From the NCBI RefSeq assembly GCF_009765735.1, contig NZ_LMUW01000036.1, positions 62,001 to 126,000 on the forward strand: a DNA stretch of 64,000 bases, given 5' to 3'. Below the pieces are notes generated by a model, which saw only the letters and a program-made list of their open reading frames with translations, was not told where the DNA came from and made no database searches. Source of the stretch: Xenophilus sp. L33 (lineage in GTDB: Bacteria; Pseudomonadota; Gammaproteobacteria; Burkholderiales; Burkholderiaceae_C). Every line of letters begins with the position of its first letter. Position 1 is the stretch's first letter. The translations under genes and the position numbers were made by a program. Of the stretch, positions 42,178 through 49,406 are shown piece after piece.

Positions 42178-42931
42178 AGTCGGGCTTGCGCTTCTGGCGG
42201 AAGGCCTCAAAGCCTTCGGTGACGTCGTCGGTCAGGAGCATGTAGGGGAAGGCGTCGATCGCATAGCGCATCTCGTCGCCGCCCAGGCCGCGGTTGTAGA
42301 AGGACTTGGCCACCTCGACCGCCACCCGCGGCCGCGATGCGAGCTTCTCCGCGAATGCACCGGCCTCGGCCAGCAGCGCCTCGTGCGGCACGACCTTGAG
42401 CGCGATGCCGAGCCGGCAGGCCTCGGCCGCGTCGATCGGCTCGCCCATCATGCTCAGCTCCTTGGCCTTCGGCCGGCCGACGATGTCGTGCAGCCGCACC
42501 AGCGCGAAGCCGGGCAGGAGGCCCAGATGGATTTCCGGCACCGCGAAGCGGGCACGGTCGGAGGCGATCACGAAGTCGCAGGCGATCGCCAGTTCGAAAC
42601 CGCCGCCGTAGGCGATGCCGTTGACCGCCGCGATGATCGGCTTCCTGCAGCGCTCGGGGGCCTGCAGCAGCGGCAGGATCCGCGCGATGAAGGCCCGCGC
42701 CTCGGCCGGTCGGGTCGGGAAGCCGCTGATGTCGCCGCCGGCGCAGAAGGACTTCTCGCCACCGCCGGTGAGGATGCCGACGCGGATCTCGTCGTCATCG
42801 TCGATCCGTGCCAGCGATCCGGCGATGCCCTCGCAGATGCCTTCGGACAGCGCGTTGAGCTTGCCCGGCTCGTCCAGGGTCACCCAGGCGACGCGGCCCC
42901 GTTTCTCGAATTCAACGCTTCCGATTCGCAC
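42170..42931 (-). CDS. Enoyl-CoA hydratase with both catalytic glutamates
   Basis: 253 residues from a GTG at 42931, chosen because aaggag lies five bases upstream and the promoter at 42970-42998 places the transcript start after the earlier in-frame ATG (42979). Crotonase motifs: EKSFCAGGDISGF, NGIAYGGGFELAIACD with the first glutamate, and FAVPEIHLGLLPGFALVR with the second. Unlike its two paralogues in the cluster it should be a true 2-enoyl-CoA hydratase. It carries the CTAAC element within its promoter. Confidence 0.9.
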   Translation of the reverse strand: MRIGSVEFEKRGRVAWVTLDEPGKLNALSEGICEGIAGSLARIDDDDEIRVGILTGGGEKSFCAGGDISGFPTRPAEARAFIARILPLLQAPERCRKPIIAAVNGIAYGGGFELAIACDFVIASDRARFAVPEIHLGLLPGFALVRLHDIVGRPKAKELSMMGEPIDAAEACRLGIALKVVPHEALLAEAGAFAEKLASRPRVAVEVAKSFYNRGLGGDEMRYAIDAFPYMLLTDDVTEGFEAFRQKRKPDFK

Positions 42932-42969
42932 CGCGGCTCCTTCGTGCGCATCGTGCGCACGCGGAGAGG

Positions 42970-42998
42970 ATTCGAACAAACGTTAGCTTTGCTGTCAA
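42970..42998 (-). promoter_or_regulatory. Hydratase promoter with CTAAC element in the spacer
   Basis: Minus strand: TTGACA (42998-42993), 17-base spacer, TCGAAT (42975-42970). CTAAC (42986-42982) lies in the spacer as CTAACGTTTG, the ideal place for a repressor. The predicted start of transcription is near 42963, about 31 bases before the GTG start codon. Confidence 0.62.
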
Positions 42999-43025
42999 AT
43001 GCGAGGCCGCGCTGCCTGCGCCGCC

Positions 43026-43724
43026 TCAGATGTCGATGCAGGAAGCCGTCGACAACGCCACCAGCGCGGAGGCCAGCAGCGCCTTGCGGGTGTTGAAGCG
43101 CCGCGCCGGCCGCGCCTCGTCGGCGGTGTCGAAGCCGGTGTTCGGCAGCACCGCCAGGTCGGTCGCGACCAGCCAGTTGCCGTCGGGCCGGCGCTTGGCC
43201 GCGAAGCCCAGCGAGCGCGCGAAGCGCGACCACTGCTCGTCGGAGAAGGTGCAGGAGATGCGGCGCCCGTGGTAGTGGGCACGCAGCTTGGCCACCAGCG
43301 CGCGGGCGGCGCCGCGGCTGCGGTTGCCGGGCATCACGTAGAGGTAGCGCAATTCGACGCCTTCGATCGGGCCGCGGTCGACGCAGAAGGCCACGCCATG
43401 GCGGGTCGCGACCAGGGTGCCCTTGCCGTCCTTGATGAGCGCAAGGATGCGGCTGGCGGCCAGTTCGCCCTGCCAGCCGCCGCTGACTTCTTCGAGCAGG
43501 TCGGCCAGCGCGCGGGTGGTCAGCGTGTTGAGCGGCCCCCGGTGCAGGGAGCGGTGCCGGAGCGTGCCGCGCCAGGAAGAAGCGCTGTCGTTGCCGTCGT
43601 GCACGACCGTCTGGCTTTCGGTCGCCGGTCCCGGCTCCCAGAGCGGACCGGGGTCCATGTTCGCCCCCTGCGCTGGTTCACCCGGTTCGCTCTCGGACGC
43701 GGGAGAGTGCAAAGGACCATTCAT
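43026..43724 (-). CDS. GNAT-like N-acetyltransferase
   Basis: 232 residues. A disordered, acidic head (about 1-60) precedes the acetyltransferase core: GVELRYLYVMPGNRSRGAAR with the acetyl-CoA loop (RSRGAA) and ARALVAKLRAHYHGRRISCT. The last 20 residues (RKALLASALVALSTASCIDI) are hydrophobic and unusual for the family. Substrate unknown. An inverted repeat (43752-43769) in its promoter region and the adjacent TetR gene suggest regulated expression. Confidence 0.72.
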   Translation of the reverse strand: MNGPLHSPASESEPGEPAQGANMDPGPLWEPGPATESQTVVHDGNDSASSWRGTLRHRSLHRGPLNTLTTRALADLLEEVSGGWQGELAASRILALIKDGKGTLVATRHGVAFCVDRGPIEGVELRYLYVMPGNRSRGAARALVAKLRAHYHGRRISCTFSDEQWSRFARSLGFAAKRRPDGNWLVATDLAVLPNTGFDTADEARPARRFNTRKALLASALVALSTASCIDI

Positions 43725-43751
43725 GGCGAAGCTTCCTCGGACTGTAGGAAA

Positions 43752-43769
43752 TTAGAACCTTCATTCTAA
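43752..43769 (-). promoter_or_regulatory. Inverted repeat upstream of the GNAT gene
   Basis: TTAGAA (43752-43757) and TTCTAA (43764-43769) are perfect mirror complements with a six-base centre, 28 bases before the GNAT start codon. A -10-like TACAGT follows on the minus strand 17 bases after TTAGAA. The neighbouring TetR protein (43803-44480) is a candidate binder. Confidence 0.45.
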
Positions 43770-43802
43770 GCAGCGGCCGTCCAGGTCGACCTCGCCGCCG
43801 TT

Positions 43803-44480
43803 TCAAGCAGCCCGGTAGCGCGCCAAAAAAGTCCGCACGACGCTGTCCACGGTGCACTCGACCTGATCCGGATCGACCGTGTAGTCGACGATCAGCAGAC
43901 GCGGGAAGTAGAAGACCTCGTTCAGCATGCCGATCAGTTCGGCCCGCGCCCGCTCCACCTCGGCGATCGCCAACACGCCTTCTTCCACCCGGGCGCGCAT
44001 CCAGCGGTCGGTGCGGTCGGCGAAGAGTTGCCGCGAGGCGAAGAAGCGGCGGCCGACCTCGGGAAAGACATGCACCTGCCCGATGATCATGCGCAGGGTG
44101 GCGATCATCTGCGGATCTGACACCACGTCGCAGAAGTTGCGGCAGATCGCCCGCAGGCCGGCGTCCAGGTCGTCGGGTACGGCGTGTTCGCGGTATTCGC
44201 CCAGGAGCCGCTCCATCAGGTGGTCGACCACCGCGTTGAACAGCTCCTCCTTGCTCGGGAAGTGCTTGTAGAGCGTCGCGTACGAGACGCCGGCGAGGTC
44301 GCCGATCGCATCCATGCGCGCCGCGTGATAGCCGCTCGCGAGGAAGGTCTGGATGGAGGCGTCGAGGATCAGCTTGCGCTTGGCGCTGCTGATTCGCACC
44401 TGATGCGGCTGGATGCCGGAAGGAGCTTCGGTCTCGCCGTCCGTCTGCGCGCGCTTCGGTCTCTTCTTCAACGTGGCCAT
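43803..44480 (-). CDS. TetR-family regulator
   Basis: 225 residues from MATLKKRPKR (44480); an earlier in-frame ATG at 44552 would add 24 unconserved residues. A lysine-rich tail precedes the helix-turn-helix (LDASIQTFLASGYHAARMDA, LAGVSYATLYKHFPSKEELF), followed by a TetR_C-type dimer domain (VFPEVGRRFFASRQLFADRT), as in AcrR/AefR-like proteins. It lies at the downstream end of the large leftward monooxygenase operon, about 100 bases after the MFS gene, and may control that operon or the GNAT gene. Confidence 0.88.
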   Translation of the reverse strand: MATLKKRPKRAQTDGETEAPSGIQPHQVRISSAKRKLILDASIQTFLASGYHAARMDAIGDLAGVSYATLYKHFPSKEELFNAVVDHLMERLLGEYREHAVPDDLDAGLRAICRNFCDVVSDPQMIATLRMIIGQVHVFPEVGRRFFASRQLFADRTDRWMRARVEEGVLAIAEVERARAELIGMLNEVFYFPRLLIVDYTVDPDQVECTVDSVVRTFLARYRAA

Positions 44481-44580
44481 GGAAAGGCGCTGCGCGCGAG
44501 CGTGCGCGGCGTGGGAAGTGACGGCTGCATCGAAAGATTCTGGCACAGCCATGCTTGCGCTCTGGCCCGTTCAGGCCAGC

Positions 44581-45897
44581 TCAGAACCGCGCCACGGCCG
44601 CGTCACGACCCGTCTCGGGGCCGAAGCCGATCGCCACCAGGCCGATGGCGAAGACGAAGGCGATGGAGACGCCGACCGAGGCCAATCCGTAGCTCGCGAG
44701 TGCACCGGTGACCAGGAGCGGCCCGAGCGCGGTCAGCAAGCGGGCCACGTTCCAGGCGAAGCCCTGGCCGGTCGCCCGCACGTGCACCGGGAACAGCTCG
44801 GTGAGGTAGAGCGCCACGATGCCGAAGCCGCCGATCGCGAAGAAGCCGAAGGCGCCCAACGCGAGATGCAGCGAGCCGATGCTGTCGGCATGCGCGAACA
44901 GCATCGTGGTCGCGACCCACGAACCGGCGCAGAAGAGCGCATAGATCCAGCGCCGCGAGATGCCCGGCCAGCGCCAGACCACCAGCAGGATGAAGCCGTA
45001 GCCCAGCACCGCGCCGGCGTTCATCGCCATGAAGGCCACGCCGGTCTGGCGCGTCATGTCGGTGCCGGAAGTGACCGGTGCGAGCGACTGGACCAGCACC
45101 GGGAACAGCGCCGAGCCGCCCCAGCTGCCGACCATCATCGAGGCCGCGATCAGAGAGCCGACGACGGTGCGCCGCGCCAGCTTGTCGCTGAAGATCGCCT
45201 TCAGCGAACCCAGCCGCGGTCCGCCGGCGCGCTCGGCCGCCTTGCTGGCCTGCCAACTGGCCGACTCCGGCGTGAACACCCGCACCGCCAGGCCGAGCAC
45301 CGCTGGCGCTGCGCCGGCGGCGAGGATCCAGCGCCAGCCGGCACCGGCCAGCAGGATGCCTAGCAGAGAAGCCAGCGCCAGACCAGCCACGAAGGCGAGT
45401 TGCATCACCTGCACCGCCTTGGCGCGGTGGCGCGCGGGCCAGGTCTCGACCACCAGCGCGGCGCCCGCAGCCCATTCGCCGCCGATGCCGAGGCCGGCGA
45501 TCATCTGCAGCACCAGCAGTTGCACCCACGACTGCGCCAGGCCGCTCAAGGCGGTGAAGACCGAGTAGATGAGGATCGTGGCCATCATGATCCGGGTGCG
45601 GCCCAGGCGGTCGGCCAGCACCCCGAACAGGATGCCACCCAGACCCCAGCAGACCAGCTTGCCGGCGATGATCAGGCCGCCGATCTCCGGCACGCGGGCG
45701 CCGGTGAGGCCGGTCAGCTCGCGCACCGCGGGCAGCATGATGACGGTGAAGATCTGCAGGTCCATCGCGTCGAACATCCAGCCGAAGAAGGCCGATGCCA
45801 GGGTCAGCCAGGCGGCGCGGGTCATGCGCGTCGCCGCGGTCATCGGAACGGCGGCCGTCTCCGCCAGAGGCAGCGCGGGATTCGTTGAAGCCAGCAT
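44581..45897 (-). CDS. MFS permease for an organic acid (AAHS/sialate-type)
   Basis: 438 residues from the ATG at 45897, which has the ribosome site gaggaga. Twelve helices; motif A in FGVLADRLGRTRIMMA and GGEWAAGAALVVETW, the segment typical of aromatic-acid/H+ and sugar-acid symporters (AAHS, JEN/NanT-like). It ends the catabolic operon that starts at 52348 and most likely imports its substrate. Exact substrate unknown. Confidence 0.88.
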   Translation of the reverse strand: MLASTNPALPLAETAAVPMTAATRMTRAAWLTLASAFFGWMFDAMDLQIFTVIMLPAVRELTGLTGARVPEIGGLIIAGKLVCWGLGGILFGVLADRLGRTRIMMATILIYSVFTALSGLAQSWVQLLVLQMIAGLGIGGEWAAGAALVVETWPARHRAKAVQVMQLAFVAGLALASLLGILLAGAGWRWILAAGAAPAVLGLAVRVFTPESASWQASKAAERAGGPRLGSLKAIFSDKLARRTVVGSLIAASMMVGSWGGSALFPVLVQSLAPVTSGTDMTRQTGVAFMAMNAGAVLGYGFILLVVWRWPGISRRWIYALFCAGSWVATTMLFAHADSIGSLHLALGAFGFFAIGGFGIVALYLTELFPVHVRATGQGFAWNVARLLTALGPLLVTGALASYGLASVGVSIAFVFAIGLVAIGFGPETGRDAAVARF

Positions 45898-45928
45898 GGA
45901 AGTTGTCTCCTCTTTCGGGATGGGAAGT

Positions 45929-47479
45929 TCAGGACGCGGTGCAGTGCTGCGCGAGGAAGTCGCACAGCGCATCGGCATAGGCCTCGGGCGCATCGACGCA
46001 AGCCAGATGGCGGCTGCCCGGCACCACCGCGCGGACCGCACCGCGGATGCCCTGCACCAGCCGCTCGCTCGCCGCGGCCGGCACGCTCGGGTCGACTTCT
46101 GCGTTCAGCACCAGGCAGGCGGTGTCGATTTCGGCCAGCAGCGGCGACACGTCGTCGCGGCCGATCGCGCGCAGGGTCTCGAGGTAGTCCTGCTTCGCGA
46201 CGCCGGCGATGAGGCCGGCGATCGACTCGCGCAACTCGAAGGGCGTGTCGCGCGCCAGCGTCTGCTCGACATAGGTGCGTGCGAAGGCCGCCATCGGCAC
46301 CCGCTCGAGCATGCGTTCGACCATCTCGATGCGTTGCTCGGCCGACGGACCTGCCGCGCTGGCGTAGGCGCTGCTCAGCACCAGCGCGGAGATCCGGTCG
46401 CCCGCCTCGGCCGCGACCCGTGCCGCGGTGAGGCCGCCCATCGAGATGCCGGCCAGCGCGAAGCGCCCCAGCTGGAGGCGATCGGCCAGCGCGATCACGT
46501 CGCGAGCCACCGCGTCGGGCCGGTAGCCGCCGTGGTTGGTCGAGCCGCCATGGCCGCGCGCGTCCACGCGGATCACCCGGTGCGATCGAACGAGCCGCGG
46601 CAGCGCCGCTCGCCACAACGCGCCGGACGTGCCCAGGCTGTGCAGCAGCACCAGCGGCGGCCCGCTGCCCTGGTCGTCGTAGGCGATCTGCTCGTCGCCG
46701 ATCGCGATGCGGCGGGTCGTGGCCTGCGGCGCATGAGGCTCGAACGGCTGCGAGCGCGCCGCCAAGGTGTGCGAGGTCACGTCGGCCGCCAAGGCTGCCA
46801 GGCCTTCGGACGCGAGACCCGGTGCCTCACGCAGGAAGCGCTTGATGCCGGCCAGGGCCAGCGGCGCGCGGCTGTTCAGGAGCGCGACGAAAGCCTCGCG
46901 AGCGCTGTCGAGCCGCCCCGGCGCGACCAGCTCGCCCACCAGCCCGACCGACAGCGCGGTGGCGGCATCGATCGGCTGCATGGTCAGCACCAGGCGCGCG
47001 ATCGCCTTGGGATGCACCCGGGCGGCGAGCGCCGACATCAGCAGGCCGGGGGTGAACTGTTTTTCGAGTTCGGGCGCGTCGAAGCGGCTGTCGGTCGTCG
47101 CCACGACATGGTCGCAGGCGGCGACCACGGCGCAGCCCAGGCCGGAAGCCAGGCCCTGGACGAAGCAGGCCACCGGCACCTCGGAGGCTCGCAGCGCCTC
47201 GTACAGGCTCAGGATCGGTGCCGTGCCGCGGGTGCGCAGCACGGTGCGCAGGTCGGCACCCTCGGGCAAGGGCGGCGGCAGCGAGACCGCGCGGCCGGTG
47301 CAGAAGTCGGCGCCTTGTGCATGCAGCACGATGGCGGCGATGCCGGCGCCGGGCTCGCGCACCCGGGCGGTCAGCGCGGCCAGCATCGCATCGGTCATCT
47401 CGTTGCGGCCATCGGCGGTGGCGATGCCGATCTGCAGCACCTGGCCGCGGGCCTCGATGGTCAAGCCTTCGGTGGTCAT
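45929..47479 (-). CDS. Fusion of crotonase-family domain and alpha/beta hydrolase
   Basis: 516 residues from MTTEGL. Residues about 1-245 are a crotonase domain (oxyanion part GADFCTGRAV and GLASGLGCAVVAACDHVV). The first hydratase glutamate is replaced by A117, while the second is kept at E137 (FDAPELEKQF). Residues about 255-516 are an alpha/beta hydrolase with an intact triad: S346 in GISMGG, D463 and H491. The hydrolase resembles 3-oxoadipate enol-lactonase and other C-C or ester hydrolases (VDARGHGGS). Both halves are continuous in one frame with no stop or shift. This suggests coupled isomerisation or hydration and then hydrolysis, possibly channelling a CoA intermediate. Confidence 0.87.
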   Translation of the reverse strand: MTTEGLTIEARGQVLQIGIATADGRNEMTDAMLAALTARVREPGAGIAAIVLHAQGADFCTGRAVSLPPPLPEGADLRTVLRTRGTAPILSLYEALRASEVPVACFVQGLASGLGCAVVAACDHVVATTDSRFDAPELEKQFTPGLLMSALAARVHPKAIARLVLTMQPIDAATALSVGLVGELVAPGRLDSAREAFVALLNSRAPLALAGIKRFLREAPGLASEGLAALAADVTSHTLAARSQPFEPHAPQATTRRIAIGDEQIAYDDQGSGPPLVLLHSLGTSGALWRAALPRLVRSHRVIRVDARGHGGSTNHGGYRPDAVARDVIALADRLQLGRFALAGISMGGLTAARVAAEAGDRISALVLSSAYASAAGPSAEQRIEMVERMLERVPMAAFARTYVEQTLARDTPFELRESIAGLIAGVAKQDYLETLRAIGRDDVSPLLAEIDTACLVLNAEVDPSVPAAASERLVQGIRGAVRAVVPGSRHLACVDAPEAYADALCDFLAQHCTAS

Positions 47480-47489
47480 GGCCGATCCT

Positions 47490-48743
47490 TCAGTGGCCGG
47501 CCGGCGCGCCGGTCGGCTGGCCGGGCTCGAACTGCCGCAGCACGCCCTGGTTCTTGAGCACGCCCAGCTCGCCCGGCTGCAAGCCGAGCAGCTCGCGCAG
47601 CACCGCATCGGTGTCCTGCCCAAGATGTGGCGGGTAGACCGGCGGCGCCCCCTCGGAGGCGTCGTCGAACTTGATCGGATTGCCGGGCACCCGCACCCGC
47701 GAGCCGGCTGCGCTGCGCATCTTCAGCACCATGTCGCGATGCAGGACCTGCTCGGCCTGGAGCGCCTTGTCGAGCGAATGGACCGGACCGCAGGGAATCG
47801 AGACGCCGCGCAGCTGCTTCGTCCAGTGCGCCGCGCTGTCGGCGCGAAAGCGCGCCTCCAGCACCTCCCACAGCGCCACGCGGTTCGCCAGCCGTGCAGC
47901 GGCGGTCTTGAAGCGCGCATCGGCCACCAGTTCGGGCACGCCGAGCACCCGGCACAGGTCGGCCCACATGCGCTCCGTGTTGGCGGTGACCACCACGGCG
48001 ACGCCGTCGCCGCAGGTGAAGGAACGGTAGGTCGGGATCGAATCGTGGCCGCGACCCTGCGGTCCCGGCACCACCCCCGACTGCAGGTAGTAGGCGCCTT
48101 GGTAGCAGAGCAGCGCGATCTGCGCGTCGAGCATCGCGACGTCGACGAAACGCCCGAAGCCGGTGTGCTGCCGCTCCTGCAACGCCGCGAGGATGCCGAT
48201 CACGCCATACATGCCGGCAGTCAGGTCGCCCAGCGGAATGCCCGCGCGCACCGGCTCGTCGCCGGCCACGCCGGTCAGGCTCATGCCGCCCGACATGGCC
48301 TGCACGATCATGTCGTAGGCCGGCAGGTCCTTGTCCGGGCCGGTCTGGCCGAAGCCGCTGATGCTGCAGTAGACCAGTCGCGGCGCGACGGCCTTGAGCG
48401 CCTCGTGGTCCAGCCCCAGGCGCGCCATCACGCCGGGGCGGTTGTTCTCGATCAGCACGTCGCAATGGGCCGCCAGTTCCTTCACCAGCGCCACGCCCTG
48501 CGGCGTTTTCAGGTCGATCACCACGCTCTTCTTGTTGCGGTTGACCGCCAGGTAGTAGGCGCTGTCGCCTTCCACGAAATAGGGCGGCACGCTGCGCGAC
48601 AGCTCGCCGGCGGGCGGCTCGACCTTGATCACCTCGGCGCCGAGGTCGCCCAGGATCTGCGTGCCGAAGGGACCGGAGAGGAACTGCGTCAGGTCGAGCA
48701 CCCGCAGGCCGGCCAGCGGCCCGCGCGCGACATCGCCGCTCAT
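47490..48743 (-). CDS. CaiB/BaiF-family (class III) CoA-transferase
   Basis: 417 residues. Family landmarks: LRVLDLTQFLSGPFGTQILG at the start, VNRNKKSVVIDLKTPQG, DVLIENNRPGVM, and the nucleophilic aspartate D173 in GIPLGDLTAGMYG. It transfers CoA from one acid (often succinyl-CoA or acetyl-CoA) to the pathway acid through an aspartyl-CoA intermediate. Located between the FMN reductase and the fusion gene (10 bases before the latter), it likely activates or recycles CoA in this route. Confidence 0.92.
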   Translation of the reverse strand: MSGDVARGPLAGLRVLDLTQFLSGPFGTQILGDLGAEVIKVEPPAGELSRSVPPYFVEGDSAYYLAVNRNKKSVVIDLKTPQGVALVKELAAHCDVLIENNRPGVMARLGLDHEALKAVAPRLVYCSISGFGQTGPDKDLPAYDMIVQAMSGGMSLTGVAGDEPVRAGIPLGDLTAGMYGVIGILAALQERQHTGFGRFVDVAMLDAQIALLCYQGAYYLQSGVVPGPQGRGHDSIPTYRSFTCGDGVAVVVTANTERMWADLCRVLGVPELVADARFKTAAARLANRVALWEVLEARFRADSAAHWTKQLRGVSIPCGPVHSLDKALQAEQVLHRDMVLKMRSAAGSRVRVPGNPIKFDDASEGAPPVYPPHLGQDTDAVLRELLGLQPGELGVLKNQGVLRQFEPGQPTGAPAGH

Positions 48744-49393
48744 TGCAGCGCCCCGGCCCGGCCGCGCGCAAATTCCATCACTTCGCCGCCGAGGATCGCC
48801 AGCTGCTCGCCGACCTTGGCATCGACCACCTCGCCGCCCGGGCCGAAGGGCTTGAGCGACGAGTTGATGACCACGCCCAGCGGCGTCGGCCAGCCGCGCA
48901 GCGAATGCACCGTGGCCCGCACCGAGGCCAGCACGGTCGCACCCGCCTGCCAGCCGGCGGCCGAGACGATGCAGCCCACCGCCTTGCCATGGATGTACGG
49001 TGCGGGATCGTCGGCCAGGCCCTGCAGGTGGTCGAGCACGTTCTTCAGCAGGCCGGACATGCCGCCGTGATAGCCGGGCGTCGCGAACACCAGGCAGTCG
49101 GCGCGGCGCACCGCATCGAGCAGGCGGGCTGCCGCCTCGCAGGCCTCGGCGGATTGCGGGTCGTACATCGACAGTGCCAGGTCGCCGGCAGTGAGGATCT
49201 CGGTCTCGGCGCCGCGCTCGGCAGCAGCGGCCAGCGCATGGCGCAAGGCCAGCTCCGACGAGGAGAAGGGCCGCACGGTGCCGCCGATGCCGAGCACGCG
49301 CAGCGGGCGCGGCTCGCGCGGGGCCTCGAGCGACGGCGACGCGGCGCGGAAGTTGGACATGGCGAGGACGGTCGGGGTGTGAAGCTGTGTCAT
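48740..49393 (-). CDS. NADPH-dependent FMN reductase
   Basis: 217 residues from the ATG at 49393 (ribosome site ggagatc). Flavodoxin-like fold: phosphate loop GIGGTVRPFSSSELALRHAL and flavin-binding VFATPGYHGGMSGLLKNVLD, followed by GKAVGCIVSAAGWQAGATVL. It supplies reduced FMN to the LLM monooxygenase encoded 13 bases upstream, the normal two-component partnership. It overlaps the CaiB gene by four bases. Confidence 0.9.
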   Translation of the reverse strand: MTQLHTPTVLAMSNFRAASPSLEAPREPRPLRVLGIGGTVRPFSSSELALRHALAAAAERGAETEILTAGDLALSMYDPQSAEACEAAARLLDAVRRADCLVFATPGYHGGMSGLLKNVLDHLQGLADDPAPYIHGKAVGCIVSAAGWQAGATVLASVRATVHSLRGWPTPLGVVINSSLKPFGPGGEVVDAKVGEQLAILGGEVMEFARGRAGALQ

Positions 49394-49406
49394 GGCGATC
49401 TCCGGG

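Noticed and set aside
45929..47479. Possibility that the crotonase-hydrolase fusion is a frameshift artefact
   Set aside because: The frame is continuous through the linker with sensible codon use and intact hydrolase triad, so a real fusion is the simpler reading; still listed for checking.
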